Assembly (NCBI GenBank): GCA_900541925.1
Contig: UQMB01000022.1
Location: 1 to 18,910, forward strand
Direction: 5' to 3'
Source: an uncultured Bacteroidales bacterium
GTDB lineage: Bacteria > Bacteroidota > Bacteroidia > Bacteroidales > UBA932
DNA length: 18,910 nt
Each line of letters starts with the position of its first letter. Within the stretch, counting starts at the first letter, position 1. The notes under the pieces are model-generated. The model was given only the letters and a program-made list of their open reading frames with translations. It did no database searches and was not told the DNA's origin. Below are positions 7,126 through 15,947 of this stretch, in pieces. A program made the position numbers and the translations under genes.

Positions 7126-9612
7126 ATGCCAAAGTCACTTTACATCGATCCAAACGAGACACTCCGCCCGAGCGAACACAAGATCGTGTTCCCGGAGATT
7201 CCTGTGATGCAGTACAACAAGACTGTCAAGGAAGATCTCAATGAAGGCAACTTCACTAAGGAAGACCTTCTCCGCATATATCACGACATGACCGTAATCC
7301 GCGAGTTCGAGACGATGCTCAACCTCGTCAAGACCACCGGAGGATACAACGGCGTCGCCTACAACAACCCGGGCCCGGCCCACCTCTCAGCAGGCCAGGA
7401 GGCCGCCGCAGTGGGTATGGCCTACGCCCTCGACACCGACGACTTCATCTTCGGTTCCCACCGCTCACACGGTGAAATCCTCGCGAAGGGACTCCGTTCC
7501 ATCCAGATCCTTCCGGAGGACGAACTCAAGAAGGTCATGGAGGAGTTCTGGGGCGGCGCGACCCTCGCCGTAGCCAAGAAGGGATTCAAGGAAGGCGGCA
7601 GCACCAAGGATCTCGGCATCCGTTTCCTGATCTATGGCGCCATCGCTGAGATCTTCGCCCGCACCACAGGCTTCAACAAGGGTCTCGGCGGCTCCATGCA
7701 CACCTTCTTCACTCCGTTCGGCATCTATCCCAACAATGCCATCGTAGGCGGCTCAGGCTCCATCGCCGTGGGCGCGGCCCTCTACAAGAAAGTCAACCGC
7801 AAGAAGGGCATCGTAGTCGCCAACCTCGGTGACGGCGCCATGGCCCGTGGACCTGTGCTCGAAGGCATGACCTTCGCGTCCATGGACCAGTTCAACACCC
7901 TCTGGGAAGGCGACATGAAGGGCGGCCTGCCTGTCCTCTTCAATGTGATGGACAACCAGTACGCGATGGGCGGCCAGACCAAGGGCGAGACCATGGGATA
8001 CACCTTCCCAGCCCGTCTCGGCGCCGGCTTCAAGCCTGACGCCATGCACGCGGAGCGTGTGGACGGATACAACCCACTCGCCGTCATCGACGCGTTCCGC
8101 CGCAAGAAAGCCCTCCTCGAGGAGAAACTCGGACCGGCTCTCCTGGATGTAGTGACATACCGCTACAGCGGACACTCCCCAAGCGACCAGTCCTCATACC
8201 GCACGAAGGAAGAGATTGCGGCATGGGAGAAGGAAGACTGCATCGTAGCTTTCGGAGACAAGCTCATCGAGGCCGGCGTCGCTGACCAGAAGGCTCTGGA
8301 GGGAATCCAGCAGGAGGTCAAGGACGTCATCTTCGACTGCTACAAGCTCGCCATCGACCCTGAGCTCTCTCCTCGCATGGACCTCGTCAAGGACAACGAG
8401 CTGCTCGGAGAGATGATGTTCTCCAACCAGAGCATCGACTCGCTGAGCGACGCCAAACCGGACGTGCTGATGCCGCTTGAGGAGAACCCTCGCGTCAAGC
8501 AGATCGCCGGCAAGGAGAGGTTCTGGCTCGACAAGGAAGGCAAGCCGGCCAGCAAGATGAAGACATTCAACATCCGTGACGGTATCTTCGAGGCTGTCGT
8601 GGACCGTTTCTACAAGGACGCTTCCCTCGTGGCATACGGTGAGGAGAACCGTGAATGGGGCGGCGCTTTCGCCGTATACCGCGGACTCACCGAGGCCCTG
8701 CCATACCACCGCCTCTTCAACTCCCCTATCGCCGAAGCCGCCATCATCGGCACCGCCATCGGATACGCCATGTGCGGCGGACGCGTGATTCCGGAGATCA
8801 TGTACTGCGACTTCCTCGGATGCTGCGGCGACGAGATCTTCAACCAGCTGCCTAAGTGGCAGGCCATGTCCGGCAACATCCTCAAGATGCCGGTAGTTGT
8901 CCGCGTGTCTGTCGGCTCCAAGTACGGCGCCCAGCACTCTCAGGACTGGACTTCCCTCTGCACCCATATCCCGGGTCTGAAGGTGGTCTTCCCTGTCACC
9001 CCTTACGATGCCAAGGGTCTCATGAACTCCGCCCTCCAGGGCACTGACCCTGTCATCTTCTTCGAGAGCCAGAGAATCTACGACATGGGCGAGAAGTTCC
9101 ACGAAGGCGGCGTGCCGGAAGGATACTACGAGATTCCGCTCGGCGAGCCTGATGTCAAGAGAGCCGGCAAGGATGTGACATTCCTCACCATCGGCGCCAC
9201 CCTCTACCGCGCCCTCGCGGCAGCTGACATGCTCAAGGAGAAGTACGGGATGGAGGCTGAGGTCATCGACGCCCGCTCCCTCGTGCCGTTCAACTACGAG
9301 AAGGTACTCGAGTCTGTCAAGAAGACAGGCCGCATCATCATCGCAGGCGACGCCACGGCCCGCGGCTCGTTCCTCAACGACCTCGCGGCCAACATCTCCG
9401 AGATGGCTTTCGACTACCTCGACGCAGCACCTGTAGTGCTCGGCTCACGCAACTGGATCACCCCTTGCCACGAGCTTGAAGAGGCGTTCTTCCCTCAGCC
9501 TGAGTGGTTCCTGGACGCCATCAACGAGAAGATCGTCCCTCTCAAGGACTATACCCCGGTCAGCAACATGACCTCGGCGGAGCAGATACTCAGATCCAAG
9601 AAGGGAATCTAA
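7126..9612 (+). CDS. 2-oxo acid dehydrogenase E1, alpha and beta subunits fused
   Basis: The start at 7126 (MPKSLYIDPNETLRPSEHK) is chosen because the frame upstream is only antisense-like overlap with lpdA. The product has 828 residues. The alpha half (about 50-440) carries GSHRSHGE with His112 and His115, and the thiamine diphosphate motif starting GDG at 235 and ending with Asn273/Asn277; the spacing is longer than the usual ~26 residues. The beta half starts near 478 (KTFNIRDGIFEAVVDRFY) and holds the cofactor-activating glutamate E537 in NSPIAEAAIIG, plus KYGAQHSQD. Alpha and beta are separate genes in most bacteria; fusions of this type are known in Bacteroidota. It decarboxylates a 2-oxo acid and loads E2. 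Pyruvate or a branched-chain 2-oxo acid are the main candidates. Confidence 0.9.
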   Translation: MPKSLYIDPNETLRPSEHKIVFPEIPVMQYNKTVKEDLNEGNFTKEDLLRIYHDMTVIREFETMLNLVKTTGGYNGVAYNNPGPAHLSAGQEAAAVGMAYALDTDDFIFGSHRSHGEILAKGLRSIQILPEDELKKVMEEFWGGATLAVAKKGFKEGGSTKDLGIRFLIYGAIAEIFARTTGFNKGLGGSMHTFFTPFGIYPNNAIVGGSGSIAVGAALYKKVNRKKGIVVANLGDGAMARGPVLEGMTFASMDQFNTLWEGDMKGGLPVLFNVMDNQYAMGGQTKGETMGYTFPARLGAGFKPDAMHAERVDGYNPLAVIDAFRRKKALLEEKLGPALLDVVTYRYSGHSPSDQSSYRTKEEIAAWEKEDCIVAFGDKLIEAGVADQKALEGIQQEVKDVIFDCYKLAIDPELSPRMDLVKDNELLGEMMFSNQSIDSLSDAKPDVLMPLEENPRVKQIAGKERFWLDKEGKPASKMKTFNIRDGIFEAVVDRFYKDASLVAYGEENREWGGAFAVYRGLTEALPYHRLFNSPIAEAAIIGTAIGYAMCGGRVIPEIMYCDFLGCCGDEIFNQLPKWQAMSGNILKMPVVVRVSVGSKYGAQHSQDWTSLCTHIPGLKVVFPVTPYDAKGLMNSALQGTDPVIFFESQRIYDMGEKFHEGGVPEGYYEIPLGEPDVKRAGKDVTFLTIGATLYRALAAADMLKEKYGMEAEVIDARSLVPFNYEKVLESVKKTGRIIIAGDATARGSFLNDLAANISEMAFDYLDAAPVVLGSRNWITPCHELEEAFFPQPEWFLDAINEKIVPLKDYTPVSNMTSAEQILRSKKGI

Positions 9613-9613
9613 T

Positions 9614-10711
9614 ATGACAGATGTCAACGCACACCTCCACACACCATACTCTTTCAGCGCCTTCGACAGTGTCAGCCAAGCACTCGACATGGCCGCTGAA
9701 GAGGGGGTGAAGGTGGTAGGTATCAACGATTTTTATTCCCTTGACGGGTATAAGGAATGGAGCGAAGAGTGTGGCAGGCGCCACCTCTTCCCTCTGTTTA
9801 ATATAGAGTTCATCTCCCTCAACGTGGAGGACCAGGCTGCCGGAGTCAGGGTCAACGACCCCAATAACCCGGGACGCACCTACCTCAGCGGCAAGGGGCT
9901 CGATTACCCCGTGACACTCTCGGGCCGGGAGGCCAGGATGCTCGCCGACGTGAAGGCGGAGTCCAACGCCCAGGTCTGCAAGATGTGCGGCAAGCTCAAC
10001 TCATGGCTGGACAGCATCAATGCCGGCTTCAACCTGTCATTCCCCCAGATCGAGAAGGATCTCACGCGCGGTTCCATCCGCGAGAGGCATCTCGCAAAGG
10101 CGCTGAGGCTCGCCATCGACGGGAAGTTCTCCTCCGACGCCGACAAGCTTGACTTCTACCGCAGGCTCTTCGCCGGCAAGGACCTGAAGAGCAATCCTTC
10201 GGACGCCGCAGCGGTGGAGAACGAGCTCCGCGGCAATCTTCTCAAGGCGGGCGGCGCGGCCTTCGTGCCGGAAGACCCTAAGGCGTTCCTGCCCATGGAG
10301 ACGGTGCAGCGCATCATCGAGGCGGCAGGAGGCATTCCGACCTACCCGTTCCTGGCAGATGACGCCAAGGGCTGTTTCACCGACTTCGAACAGGATCTCC
10401 AGAAATGCGCCGACACCCTCAAGAAGAGGGGCATACGCTCCTGCGAGTTCATCACCACGCGCAACACCACAGCCGTGCTTGAGAGCTACGCCGGCTACCT
10501 CATGGACGAAGGGTTCGTGGTGACATTCGGTTCGGAGCACAACACTCCGGCCATGGAGCCTGTCAGACTGCGCACACGCGACTGCGCCGGCCTCTCCGAC
10601 AAGCTCAAGGAGATCAACTACCGCGGCGCCTGCATCGTAGCCGCCCACCAGAACGGGCTGAAGACTGCGGAAGAAGGCCACGAAATCATCACTAAAGCAA
10701 CAACAAAATGA
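9614..10711 (+). CDS. Divergent PHP-domain protein (metal-dependent hydrolase fold)
   Basis: A 365-residue cytoplasmic protein beginning one base after the E1 stop. The N-terminal HLHTPYS (His7, His9) fits the first PHP motif HxHxxxS. The second motif, normally xTDH, reads INDFYS (Asp39, Phe40), so its histidine is replaced. FNIEF (Glu65) fits the third motif, and GSEHNTP with His309 fits the final one. PHP proteins are usually phosphoesterases with two or three metal ions; with one ligand changed, the metal number or activity here may differ. The middle 90-230 region is helical and charged and I do not recognise it. Its stop overlaps the next start (ATGA), so it is coupled to the aldolase/SDR gene, hinting at a phosphorylated sugar intermediate. 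The exact reaction is unknown. Confidence 0.7.
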   Translation: MTDVNAHLHTPYSFSAFDSVSQALDMAAEEGVKVVGINDFYSLDGYKEWSEECGRRHLFPLFNIEFISLNVEDQAAGVRVNDPNNPGRTYLSGKGLDYPVTLSGREARMLADVKAESNAQVCKMCGKLNSWLDSINAGFNLSFPQIEKDLTRGSIRERHLAKALRLAIDGKFSSDADKLDFYRRLFAGKDLKSNPSDAAAVENELRGNLLKAGGAAFVPEDPKAFLPMETVQRIIEAAGGIPTYPFLADDAKGCFTDFEQDLQKCADTLKKRGIRSCEFITTRNTTAVLESYAGYLMDEGFVVTFGSEHNTPAMEPVRLRTRDCAGLSDKLKEINYRGACIVAAHQNGLKTAEEGHEIITKATTK

Positions 10712-12657
10712 AAGAGATAGAATCACTTGTCGCCATCTCGCGCAAGTACGGCTCCGACCCGCGCTTCGTGATAGCAGGAGGCGGCAACACTTCCTACAAG
10801 AACGCGGAGAAGCTCTGGGTGAAGGCCAGCGGCCACGCTCTCGCGACCATCACGGAAGACGGGTTCGCAGTGCTCGACAGGGCCCTGCTTGACCCGATGA
10901 AAAAGAAAAAATACAGTTCCGACACCGCCGAGCGCGAGGAGCAGGTCAAAAACGACCTCGCCGCAGCCTGCATCACCAAGGACCGCAGACCGTCCGTAGA
11001 AACCTCCCTGCACGACTGCATGGGCTTCTCTTATGTGGTACACCTGCATCCTACCCTCGTCGGGGGCCTGATGTGCTCAGCCATGGCGGAAGAGAAGTGC
11101 AAGGAACTCTTCCCGGAAGCCCTCTACATCGCCTACACCGACCCGGGATACACCCTCTTCAAGAAGGTCTACGACAAGATACAGGCATACCGGAAGGCCG
11201 CAGGCCACGAGCCTCAGGTCATCTTCCTGCAGAACCACGGCATCTTCGTGGGAGCGGACAGCACGGAAGAGATAGAGCGGGTCTACGACTCGGTGCTCTC
11301 TACCCTCGAAGCGCAGGTGAAGCCCATCCCTGAAGGGGATGCGCCGATCTGCGACTGCGTCAGCGAGGTCGTGCCGGCCATCAGGACAATCCTCAGCCGC
11401 TCCGGACGCGGGCTCAAGACCCTCAAGGTCACTGGCAACGCCCTAATCGAGGCGATGATGGAGCAGGCCGAGAGCGTGCTCTCCCCATTCACTCCGGACG
11501 GGATCGTATACTGCAAGTCCGAGTACGTGTTCATCGAGCCGGAGGAAGGCGAAGATCTCGCCAAACTGGCAGAGAAGAGGATAGAGCGCTACACCGCAAG
11601 GCGCGGCCATACTCCTAAGGTAATACTTATCAAGGGGATAGGTCTCATCGCCGCCGGCGACAGCGCCAAGAACGCGCAGATTATCACCGATGTGTTCATG
11701 GACGCCGTCAAGATAGCGTGGTACGCCGAATCTTTCGGCGGGCAGCATCCGATGACAAAGCGCCAGATAGAGTTCATCGACAACTGGGAAGTGGAGAACT
11801 ACCGCCGCAAGGTCAGCGCCGCCCACTCCAGGGGACGTGTTGAAGGCAAGACCATCATCGTCACCGGCGCGGCCCAGGGATTCGGAGAAGGCATCGCCCG
11901 CAACCTCATGAAAGAAGGCGCCAACATCGTGGTGGCCGACCTCAACGAGGCCGTGGGCCAGAAGACCGCCGAGAGCTTCAACGCCATGGCCGGAAGCAAC
12001 CGTGCCATATTCGTCAAGACCAACGTGGCCGACATGGACAGCCTGCACAACCTGATACGCCAGACGGTGCTCAACTTCGGCGCCCTCGATGTGTTCGTAT
12101 CCAACGCGGGCGTTCTCCGGGCCGGAGGCCTCGAGGCGATGACGCCGGAGAACTTCGAGTTCGTCACCAACATCAACTACAAGGCTTACTTCTTCTGCGC
12201 CAAGGTCGCCAGCCACCTGATGAAAATCGAGACGGCATGGGATCCTGAGTACTTCGCAGACATCGTGCAAGTCAACTCCAAGTCCGGCCTGCGCGGCTCC
12301 AAAGCCAACTTCGCATACGCCGGAGGCAAGTTCGGCGGCATCGGACTCACCCAGAGCTTCGCTCTTGAACTGGCTCCGTTCCGCGTCAAGGTCAACTCCA
12401 TCTGCCCGGGCAACTTCTACGACGGCCCGCTCTGGAGCAACCCGGAGAACGGACTCTTCGTCCAGTACCTCGCCGCAGGCAAGGTGCCGGGAGCCAAGAC
12501 CGTACAGGATGTCAAGGACTACTACCTCAACCAGGTGCCTATGCGCAAGGGCTGCAACCCGGAGGATGTCACCAAGGCCATTCTCTATGCTGTGGAGCAG
12601 ACCGGAGAGACCGGGCAGGCGATCCCTGTGACCGGAGGCCAGGTAATGTTGGCATAA
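10708..12657 (+). CDS. Class II aldolase / short-chain dehydrogenase fusion (RhaEW/YuxG-like)
   Basis: A 649-residue two-domain enzyme. The N-terminal class II aldolase domain (about 1-230) shows GGGNTSYK, Glu98 in VETSLH, the zinc pair His112/His114 in VVHLHPT and the third zinc ligand His177 in LQNHGIF. The SDR domain (about 378-649) has TGAAQGFG (386-393) for NAD(P), SNAGVLRAG, and the catalytic set Ser524, Tyr537, Lys541 (YAGGK). The known relative in Bacillus cleaves rhamnulose-1-phosphate to dihydroxyacetone phosphate and lactaldehyde, and its second domain oxidises lactaldehyde. Here no rhamnose isomerase, kinase or transporter is nearby, so the substrate may be another ketose- or deoxyketose-phosphate. 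The gene is coupled to the PHP gene by a 4-bp overlap. Confidence 0.88.
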   Translation: MKEIESLVAISRKYGSDPRFVIAGGGNTSYKNAEKLWVKASGHALATITEDGFAVLDRALLDPMKKKKYSSDTAEREEQVKNDLAAACITKDRRPSVETSLHDCMGFSYVVHLHPTLVGGLMCSAMAEEKCKELFPEALYIAYTDPGYTLFKKVYDKIQAYRKAAGHEPQVIFLQNHGIFVGADSTEEIERVYDSVLSTLEAQVKPIPEGDAPICDCVSEVVPAIRTILSRSGRGLKTLKVTGNALIEAMMEQAESVLSPFTPDGIVYCKSEYVFIEPEEGEDLAKLAEKRIERYTARRGHTPKVILIKGIGLIAAGDSAKNAQIITDVFMDAVKIAWYAESFGGQHPMTKRQIEFIDNWEVENYRRKVSAAHSRGRVEGKTIIVTGAAQGFGEGIARNLMKEGANIVVADLNEAVGQKTAESFNAMAGSNRAIFVKTNVADMDSLHNLIRQTVLNFGALDVFVSNAGVLRAGGLEAMTPENFEFVTNINYKAYFFCAKVASHLMKIETAWDPEYFADIVQVNSKSGLRGSKANFAYAGGKFGGIGLTQSFALELAPFRVKVNSICPGNFYDGPLWSNPENGLFVQYLAAGKVPGAKTVQDVKDYYLNQVPMRKGCNPEDVTKAILYAVEQTGETGQAIPVTGGQVMLA

Positions 12658-12670
12658 AACCCTATCTATA

Positions 12671-15600
12671 ATGAAAAAGTTACTGTTTGCACTGGCCGTG
12701 GCGTCAATGTCGCTTGCGGCCGGAGCTGCCGGGCAGGAAGCCAGGCTGCTCAGATTCCCCGCTGTCGGCGGCGACAACATCGTCTTCAGCTACGCAGGGA
12801 ATCTCTATCGCGTCGGGATAGACGGCGGCAACGCCGTGAAACTCACCTCCCACATAGGATATGAGTGCTTCCCGAAGATCTCACCAGACGGCAAGACCAT
12901 AGCGTTCACGGGCCAGTACGACGGTAATACGGAAGTATACACGATGCCCCTCACGGGCGGCGAACCCCGCAGGATCACCTACTCGGCCCTCGTCGACAGG
13001 GATCAGGTCGGCGAGCGTATGGGTCCCAACAATATCGTGATGGGCTGGACTCCTGACGGCAGCCAGATAATCTACCGCAGCAAGCAATACTGTTTCAGCG
13101 GGCTGCGCGGCAATCTCTGCAAGGTCGGAGCCGAAGGCGGCACCCCGGAGATCATCCCGACCTCCGAGGGAGGCTTCTGCTCCTACTCGCCGGACGGGAG
13201 CAAGCTCGCGATGAACAGGATGTTCCGCGAGTTCCGCACATGGAAATATTATCGCGGAGGGCAGGCCGACGACATCTGGATCAACACTGTCGGCACCACC
13301 GGTCTGGAGAAAATCACAGACAACGACGCCCAGGACATCTTCCCTATGTGGGTGGGGGATGAGATCTACTACCTCTCGGACCGCGACAGGACGATGAACC
13401 TCTTCGTCTATGACACCCGCAGCAAGCAGACACGCAAGGTCACCGACTTCACCGAGTATGACTGCAAGTTCCCTTCCTGCTCGCAGGACTGGATAGTCTT
13501 CGAGAACGGAGGTTACATCTACAAATACGACGTCCGCAAGGGAGGCAAGGCCGAGAAAGTCAGCATCACCCTCACGGACGATGACATCTACAGCCGCAGC
13601 GAATACCGCAAGGTGGGCGGCTCCCTGACGAGTTTCAGCCTCTCCCCTGACGGCAAGAGGGTTCTCGTCGTGGCTCGGGGAGACATCTTCTCCCTGCCGG
13701 CCGAGAAAGGCCCGGTCCACAACATCTCCCGCTCTCCGCAGTCCCACGAGAGGGACGCCGACTGGAGCCCTGACGGCAGCCGCATAGCCTGGGTGTCGGA
13801 CATCAGCGGAGAATATCAGATCTACACCGCCCCGGCGGACAACATGAGAGAAGCGAAGTGCATGACTTCGTTCAAGGACGGCTATCCGAGCATTCTGGAC
13901 TGGAGCGCTGACGGCTCTCGGCTCTACTTCGGCACGGAGAAGCGCGACATCTACGAGCTTGACGTCAACAGCGGCAGACTCGACCGCATACTCGTCAGCG
14001 AGCAGGGCGGCTACCGCTCATTCTCCCTCTCATCCGACGGCAGCTGGGCGACTTATGTCACCTCGCTTCCGAACAGGGTGAGCGCTGTCTTCCTCTACGA
14101 TGTCAAGGCGCGCAGGAGCTATCAGGTGACGGACCGCTGGTACGACGCCTCTTCCCCGATGTTCTCGGAAGACGGCAAATATCTCTTCTTCTCGTCCGCG
14201 CGGGACTTCAGAGCCCAATACTCAAGCGTGGAATGGAACGCCGGATACGGAGTCTACGACTATGTGTTCATCCTGCCTCTTGCGGCAGGAACCCCTAATC
14301 CGCTGACACTCACATCGGACGAAGCAGTGGCGGAGCAGCCGGAGGCCACACCGGCCAAGGCTTCTCCGGCCAAGAGCGCGAAGAAAGGCAAGTCCGGTAA
14401 GACCGAGGCGGTAGCGGCCCTCAAGGTGGACATCGAGGGCATAGGCCAGCGCATAACCGCCCTGCCTCTGCCGGCGGGCCGCTACCGCCTCTTCCTGTGC
14501 AAGGACGACAAGCTCTACTATAGCGCCTCGGGCGGACGCGGACTCAAGACGCTGGACCTCAAGACGCTCAAGACCTCTGATGGCCCGTCTGAAATGCCGC
14601 TGGTCATCACTCCTGACGCCAAGAAGGCTCTTGTGCGCGACGGCAAAGACTTCAAGGTCGTCTCCTTCGGCAGTCCAGCCGGCAAGGCCGCTGCGGTGCC
14701 GATTGACGAGATTGACATGATGATAGACCACAAGGCCGAATGGAAGCAGATCTTCGACGAGAGCTGGCGCATCACCCGCGACAACTTCTATGTCGAGAAC
14801 ATGCACGGGGCCGACTGGGACCGCGTCCACGAGAAGTATGGCCAGCTGCTCCCTTATGTCAACCACCGCGACGACCTCACATACCTCATCGGCGAGATGC
14901 TCGGCGAGCTCAATGTGGGCCACGCCTACATCACCTCGGGCGAGAGTCCTGAAATCCCGCGCATCAAGACGGGACTCCTCGGAGCCCAGTACTCAAGAGA
15001 CGCCGGTACCGGGGCCTTCCGCATGGAGAAAATTTTCCGCGGCGCGGACTGGGACTCATCCCTCATCTGCCCGCTGCGCGCCCCTGGAGTCAATGCCAAA
15101 GCAGGTGAGTATATCGTTGAAATTGACGGCATCCCGGCATCGGAACTCACTGACGTCGGGCAGGCCCTCGTCGGCAAGGTCGGCGTCACCGTGGAGGTCA
15201 AGATCGCATCTTCAGCCTCCGGCGCGGACGCGCGCACCGTCTACCTCAAGCCTGTCGGCGACGAGTCCAAGCTGGCATACTACGAATGGGTGCAGAACAA
15301 CATCGAGAAGGTTGACCGCCTCTCCGGCGGGACAATCGGATACATCCACATCCCGGACATGAGCGTGGCCGGACTCGACATGTTCACCAAGCTCTTCTAC
15401 ACCCAGCTCGACAAGAAGGCTCTCATCATCGATGACCGCATGAACGGCGGCGGCAACGTCTCCCCTATGATTCTCGAGAGGCTGCAGCGCGAAGTCTACA
15501 GGATAAGCATGTACCGCAACGGCAGCAATCTCCCTGTGCCTAACGAGGCCTTCTACGGGCCTAAGGTCTGCCTCATAGACAAGTACTCCTCTTCCGACGG

Positions 15601-15928
15601 AGACCTCTTCCCTTATGGTTTCCGCAAACTCGGGCTCGGCAAGCTCATCGGTATGCGCTCATGGGGAGGCATCGTGGGCATCTCCGGCTCCAGGAAATTC
15701 GTGGACGGGCAGGATATGCGTACGCCGTTCTTCACCTCATACTCGACTGACGGGGAATGGATTATCGAAGGCCACGGGGTCGATCCGGACATAGAGGTGG
15801 ACATCAATCCGTTTGAGGACTACCTCGGCAATGACGCACAGCTCGAAAAGGCAGTGGAGGTGCTCAAGGAAGAACTCAAGAACTATAAGAGCCTGCCACC
15901 TACCCCGGCGGCTCCTGTCAAGAACTGA
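12671..15928 (+). CDS. Tricorn-like S41 family peptidase, exported
   Basis: A 1085-residue protein with a signal peptide (MKKLLFALAVASMSLAAGAAG), so probably periplasmic. Residues ~25-550 form beta-propeller repeats of the PD40 type (FPKISPDGKTIAFTG, SYSPDGSKLAMNR, FSLSPDGKRVLVV, DWSPDGSRIAWVS). A Lys/Ala/Pro-rich linker (about 556-585) precedes further propeller-like sequence. The tricorn core domain starts near 695 (EWKQIFDESWRITRDNF), a PDZ-like domain covers about 790-865, and the S41 catalytic part follows. Ser975-Asp976 in YSSSDGDLFPYGF is the expected nucleophile, and His751 in LNVGHAY is the expected base; archaeal tricorn has Ser before that His, whereas this has Gly. It degrades peptides. 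It lies 13 nt after the aldolase gene; a link to the sugar enzymes is not obvious. Confidence 0.88.
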   Translation: MKKLLFALAVASMSLAAGAAGQEARLLRFPAVGGDNIVFSYAGNLYRVGIDGGNAVKLTSHIGYECFPKISPDGKTIAFTGQYDGNTEVYTMPLTGGEPRRITYSALVDRDQVGERMGPNNIVMGWTPDGSQIIYRSKQYCFSGLRGNLCKVGAEGGTPEIIPTSEGGFCSYSPDGSKLAMNRMFREFRTWKYYRGGQADDIWINTVGTTGLEKITDNDAQDIFPMWVGDEIYYLSDRDRTMNLFVYDTRSKQTRKVTDFTEYDCKFPSCSQDWIVFENGGYIYKYDVRKGGKAEKVSITLTDDDIYSRSEYRKVGGSLTSFSLSPDGKRVLVVARGDIFSLPAEKGPVHNISRSPQSHERDADWSPDGSRIAWVSDISGEYQIYTAPADNMREAKCMTSFKDGYPSILDWSADGSRLYFGTEKRDIYELDVNSGRLDRILVSEQGGYRSFSLSSDGSWATYVTSLPNRVSAVFLYDVKARRSYQVTDRWYDASSPMFSEDGKYLFFSSARDFRAQYSSVEWNAGYGVYDYVFILPLAAGTPNPLTLTSDEAVAEQPEATPAKASPAKSAKKGKSGKTEAVAALKVDIEGIGQRITALPLPAGRYRLFLCKDDKLYYSASGGRGLKTLDLKTLKTSDGPSEMPLVITPDAKKALVRDGKDFKVVSFGSPAGKAAAVPIDEIDMMIDHKAEWKQIFDESWRITRDNFYVENMHGADWDRVHEKYGQLLPYVNHRDDLTYLIGEMLGELNVGHAYITSGESPEIPRIKTGLLGAQYSRDAGTGAFRMEKIFRGADWDSSLICPLRAPGVNAKAGEYIVEIDGIPASELTDVGQALVGKVGVTVEVKIASSASGADARTVYLKPVGDESKLAYYEWVQNNIEKVDRLSGGTIGYIHIPDMSVAGLDMFTKLFYTQLDKKALIIDDRMNGGGNVSPMILERLQREVYRISMYRNGSNLPVPNEAFYGPKVCLIDKYSSSDGDLFPYGFRKLGLGKLIGMRSWGGIVGISGSRKFVDGQDMRTPFFTSYSTDGEWIIEGHGVDPDIEVDINPFEDYLGNDAQLEKAVEVLKEELKNYKSLPPTPAAPVKN

Positions 15929-15947
15929 TAATTAATCAATACCACAA

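Noticed and set aside
8194..9102. A 302-codon minus-strand open frame opposite the E1 gene
   Set aside because: The sequence is Leu/Val/Glu/Asp/His-rich in the way antisense frames of GC-rich genes are, with no domain, while the plus strand encodes conserved E1 motifs throughout.
11443..12780. A 445-codon open frame on the minus strand opposite the aldolase/SDR gene
   Set aside because: It is an antisense shadow created by GC-rich third codon positions of the plus-strand gene; the plus-strand product has complete aldolase and SDR motifs, and the minus frame has none.
12881..13747. A 288-codon minus-strand open frame opposite the tricorn-like gene
   Set aside because: Same antisense effect; the plus strand shows regular propeller repeats with SPDG motifs.
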